In this document: in pieces, positions 61,486 through 64,000 of the stretch
How the letters are laid out: every line of letters begins with the position of its first letter
Numbering within the stretch: position 1 is the first letter of the stretch
Origin: Streptomyces sp. A1136
GTDB taxonomy: Bacteria > Actinomycetota > Actinomycetes > Streptomycetales > Streptomycetaceae
Length of the DNA: 64,000 nucleotides
Assembly: GCF_004795055.1 (NCBI RefSeq)
Contig: NZ_SSBJ01000019.1
Location: 62,001-126,000, forward strand
Direction of reading: 5' to 3'
Notes under the pieces: generated by a model
The model's input: the letters and a program-made list of their open reading frames with translations, nothing else
Databases searched by the model: none
Told to the model about the DNA's origin: nothing
Position numbers and translations under genes: made by a program

Positions 61486-62244
61486 TCAGACCGCCCGTAC
61501 GGCGACCCCTTGGCCGGTCAACGCCTCGACGGCGGAGGCGGGCGCGCGGTCGTCGGTGACCACGGCGTGCAGGGCTGAGGCGGGGGCGACGAACGCCAGG
61601 GCGGTCCGGCCGAGCTTGGCCGCATCCGCGACCGCGATCACACGGCGGGAGGAGGCGATCGCCGCCCGCTTGACCGCCGCGTCGGCCAGGTCGTAGGCGG
61701 TGAGGCCGTCCGCCGGGTCCAGGCCGCAGCAGCCGAGGACGGCGGTGTCGAAGCGCAACGCGGCCAGTGAGGCCTCGGTCAGCGGTCCGGTCAGCGCCAG
61801 TTCGCCCGGGCGCGGCCGGCCGCCGGGCAACAGGAGCGTCAACCGGGGCGCGGTGACCAGGGCGTTGGCGGCGTGCAGGGACAGCGGCATGACGGTGAGT
61901 CGCCTGTCCTGTAGTTCCCCGGCGACCGCCAGGCAGGTCGTTCCGCTGTCCAGGACCACCGACTCCCCGTCGGCCAGGAGCGAGGCGACCTCGACGGCGA
62001 TCCGGTGCTTGATGTCACCGCCCTCTTGGGTGCGCAGCGCGAACGGCGGTTCCTCGCCCCGCAGCAGCAGGCTCCGGGCCCCGCCGCGGAACCGTTCCAG
62101 CACCCCTTGCTCCGCCAGCACCTCCAGGTCCCGGCGGACGGTCATCTCCGAAGCGCCGGTGAGCGCCGCCAGTTCGGCCACGCTCAGCTGCCCGCTCTCG
62201 CGTACGGCTCCGGTGATCCGCCGCAGCCGTTCCATACTCGCCAT
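61486..62244 (-). CDS. DeoR-family transcriptional regulator
   Basis: 252 residues from the ATG at 62244 (62235 and 62259 are possible). HTH LSVAELAALTGASEMTVRRD with the family signature LEVLAEQGVLERFRGGA, then the sugar-isomerase-like effector domain (VVLDSGTTCLAVAGEL, VLGCCGLDPADGLTAYDLAD, VVTDDRAP). DeoR regulators sense phosphorylated sugars or related metabolites. It is divergent from an MFS transporter, with two inverted repeats between. Confidence 0.92.
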   Translation of the reverse strand: MASMERLRRITGAVRESGQLSVAELAALTGASEMTVRRDLEVLAEQGVLERFRGGARSLLLRGEEPPFALRTQEGGDIKHRIAVEVASLLADGESVVLDSGTTCLAVAGELQDRRLTVMPLSLHAANALVTAPRLTLLLPGGRPRPGELALTGPLTEASLAALRFDTAVLGCCGLDPADGLTAYDLADAAVKRAAIASSRRVIAVADAAKLGRTALAFVAPASALHAVVTDDRAPASAVEALTGQGVAVRAV

Positions 62245-62253
62245 AGAGTTATT

Positions 62254-62302
62254 GAACATGAATTGTGTTCGCAACTCAACCTGGCGAACATGAAAAATGT
62301 TC
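62254..62302. promoter_or_regulatory. Paired operators between deoR-type gene and MFS gene
   Basis: Two 17-bp inverted repeats, GAACATGAATTGTGTTC (62254-62270) and GAACATGAAAAATGTTC (62286-62302), have their starts 32 bp apart, about three helical turns. Both have the form GAACA-N7-TGTTC. They should be the DeoR-type regulator's own sites, covering both promoters. Confidence 0.85.
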
Positions 62303-62317
62303 TCTACGGTGATGGGC

Positions 62318-63502
62318 ATGAGCCGAACCCTGCGGGCAGCGCGTCTCGCCACCTTCTCCTTCTTCGCACTCAACGGCTTCGTCATGGGCGTCTGGATCGT
62401 CCACATCCCGGCCGTGGAACAACGCACCGGGATCGGTCACGCGGCCCTCGGTTCGCTGTTGTTGCTGCTCGGCGCGGGTGCCTTCCTGGGCATGCGGCTC
62501 GCCGGCCCGCTCACCGACCGCATCGGCAGTCACCGGACGGTCCCGGCCGGCGCGGCGGTGTGCAGCGCCGCGCTCGTGCTCCCGGCGCTCGCCGGCCAGG
62601 CCTGGACCCTGGGCGCGGCCCTGTTCGTCCTCGGCTTCGGCAACGGCTGTCTCGACGTCGCCATGAACACCCACGCGGTGCAGGTCGAGCGGGGTTACGG
62701 CCGGCCGGTGATGTCCGCCTTCCACGCCGTCTTCTCCGTCGGCGGGGTGTTCGCGGCCGTCGGCGGCGCACTGACCCTCGCGCTCGGCTGGAGTGCGGCC
62801 GTGACCTTGCCGGCGGTGTCCGGTCTCGGGCTCCTCGTCACCGCCCTCTCCGCGCCGGCCCTGCTGCCGCACACGGCACCCGACGTCGAGCGGCCGGCCG
62901 CGACGCGTGTGAAGCGCCGTACGCCCGGGCGGATATGGGCGCTCGCCGCCCTGGCTTTCGCCCTCATGCTCTGCGAAGGGGTGGCGAACGACTGGAGCGC
63001 ACTGCACGTGCGCGATGTGCTCGACGCTCCCGCAGCCACGGCCGCCCTCGCCTACGGCGCGTACTCCACGGCGATGACGGCGGGGCGGCTCGTCACCGAC
63101 CGGGTGGTGGCCCGTGCGGGCGCGGTGTTCGTCGTGCGGTACGGGGCCCTGCTGGCCGGCGCCGGGCTGACGGCGGCGGCGCTCGGCGGGTCGGTGCCCG
63201 CGGCCCTGGCCGGCTGGACGGTGTTCGGCGTCGGGCTGTCCGGCTGCGTCCCGCAGTTCTTCAGCGCGGCCGGGCACGCGGACCGGGACTCCTCCGGGGC
63301 GAACGTGTCGCGGGTCGCCGGTCTCGGCTACCTCGGCATGTTGGCCGGTCCGGCGGTGATCGGGCCGTTGACCCGACTGGTGCCGCTGAACCTGGCCCTG
63401 CTGCTGCCGGTGGCACTGTGCCTGGCCGCCGCCGGGGCGGCCGGGGTCCTGCGCCCGGCCCCCGTCCCTTCGCAAGCCCCGGCCGGCGCCGCGGCGCCGT
63501 GA
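62318..63502 (+). CDS. MFS transporter (12-TM)
   Basis: 394 residues from the ATG at 62318; ATGs at 62297 and 62312 are also in frame, but 62297 lies in an operator. Motif A GMRLAGPLTDRIGSHRTVP follows TM2; SAFHAVFSVGGVFAAVGGAL and LCEGVANDWSALHVRDVL are typical of the bacterial fucose/FucP-like or YbjJ-type MFS group. Its regulator is probably the divergent DeoR-type protein, which suggests a sugar or sugar-derivative substrate, but this is inference. Confidence 0.88.
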   Translation: MSRTLRAARLATFSFFALNGFVMGVWIVHIPAVEQRTGIGHAALGSLLLLLGAGAFLGMRLAGPLTDRIGSHRTVPAGAAVCSAALVLPALAGQAWTLGAALFVLGFGNGCLDVAMNTHAVQVERGYGRPVMSAFHAVFSVGGVFAAVGGALTLALGWSAAVTLPAVSGLGLLVTALSAPALLPHTAPDVERPAATRVKRRTPGRIWALAALAFALMLCEGVANDWSALHVRDVLDAPAATAALAYGAYSTAMTAGRLVTDRVVARAGAVFVVRYGALLAGAGLTAAALGGSVPAALAGWTVFGVGLSGCVPQFFSAAGHADRDSSGANVSRVAGLGYLGMLAGPAVIGPLTRLVPLNLALLLPVALCLAAAGAAGVLRPAPVPSQAPAGAAAP

Positions 63503-63675
63503 GCCCGACTCACCGGGCCGCCCCGTCCGTAGCGCCGTCAAACCCGGCGGGCGAGGGCCGCACTCACGAGGACCCTCCCCCGCGTCGCCCCGGGGTGCTG
63601 CAGGCCGGGTGCCGGGGCCGGGGCCCGGGAACGCCCGGCACGGCACTGACACCCGGGCCGGCCCCGGGCAAACGG

Positions 63676-64000
63676 CTACGCGCCCGCGGCGACTCCCCTC
63701 GTAGGTCGCCGGACCAGGCATTCCCGCAGGACGTCGACGGTGACGTCCTCCAGGGTGCCCGCGAAGGTGCGCGCCGGGGACTGCGGCACCCGCAGCAGTG
63801 ACGGCACCACCAGGACCGCACACCCGGCCGCCTCCCCCGAGGCCGCGCCGTCCGGGGAGTCCTCCACGGCGACGCAGTCGCCCGGGGCCACGCCGAGCCG
63901 CTCGGCGGCCGCCCGGTACGGCTGCGGGTGCGGCTTCGTCCGCTCGGTGTCGTCGGCCGAGACGGTGAGGGCGAAGGGCACGCCGGCCAGGGGGCCTTCA
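63676..64000 (-). CDS. HAD-superfamily hydrolase, C-terminal part
   Basis: The frame is open to the window edge, so the N-terminus with the catalytic Asp lies outside. The visible 108 residues hold KPHPQPYRAAAERLGVAPGD with the motif III Lys and CVAVEDSPDGAASGEAAGC with the motif IV acids, as in beta-phosphoglucomutase-like HAD phosphatases. It is convergent with the MFS gene; 173 bp without a gene separate them. Confidence 0.88.
   Translation of the reverse strand, partial: EGPLAGVPFALTVSADDTERTKPHPQPYRAAAERLGVAPGDCVAVEDSPDGAASGEAAGCAVLVVPSLLRVPQSPARTFAGTLEDVTVDVLRECLVRRPTRGVAAGA

Overview
The window is chromosomal DNA of a Streptomyces-like actinomycete. Codon third positions are almost all G or C, GTG and TTG starts are common, and the gene set is typical of the genus: a rodlin, a conservon, RppA-type type III PKS, several P450s, and many secreted hydrolases with long signal peptides. 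No core replication or ribosomal block is present, so it reads as a variable but vertically stable part of a chromosome.

Layout. 1-9.6 kb: end of a mechanosensitive channel gene, a secreted pyroglutamyl-peptidase homologue with a Ser for the catalytic Cys, an ANTAR/transposase-fragment fusion, an L,D-transpeptidase and a secreted metalloprotease. 9.6-17.3 kb: secreted phospholipase D, a DUF4360 protein, a P450, a PAS/GAF/SpoIIE phosphatase, an Asp/Glu racemase. 17.4-22 kb: a compact tetrahydroxynaphthalene/flaviolin pigment locus (rppA, CYP158-like P450, momA-like cupin on one strand; a second CYP158-like P450 overlapped by an acyl-CoA carboxylase epsilon subunit on the other). 22-32.8 kb: exporter, copper radical oxidase, ATP-grasp enzyme, P450, and a scarred area in which an MBL hydrolase and an AraC regulator have both lost their N-terminal halves; a DUF6204 gene nearby is frameshifted. 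32.9-39.4 kb: laminarinase-type GH16 with a perfect 30-bp operator and a LacI regulator; ohr/ohrR; a MarR/MFS pair. 39.5-51 kb: HNH protein, rodlin, DasR-type controlled GH19 chitinase, large LuxR regulator, subtilase, ECF sigma/anti-sigma pair.

51.1-52.2 kb is the most unusual stretch. Downstream of a conserved gene of unknown function, in the same direction, lie two tRNA-like units whose T-arm/3' acceptor halves come before the matching D-arm/5' acceptor halves. Read as circularly permuted tRNAs, both give complete 7-bp acceptor stems, standard T-arms, D-loops with GG, and 5-bp anticodon stems. Read in the ordinary order, neither folds well.

52.3-57.7 kb is a conservon operon (cvnA-B-C-D plus two P450s, one lacking the EXXR arginine) with every junction overlapping. 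Divergent from it is a translationally coupled pair of ATP-grasp ligases. The window closes with a DUF2330 protein, a DeoR-type regulator and divergent MFS transporter with paired operators, and a truncated HAD hydrolase.

Functions are assigned by recognising motifs by eye; no database search was run. Three loci show frameshifts, so either local decay or base-calling errors in GC runs must be kept in mind.
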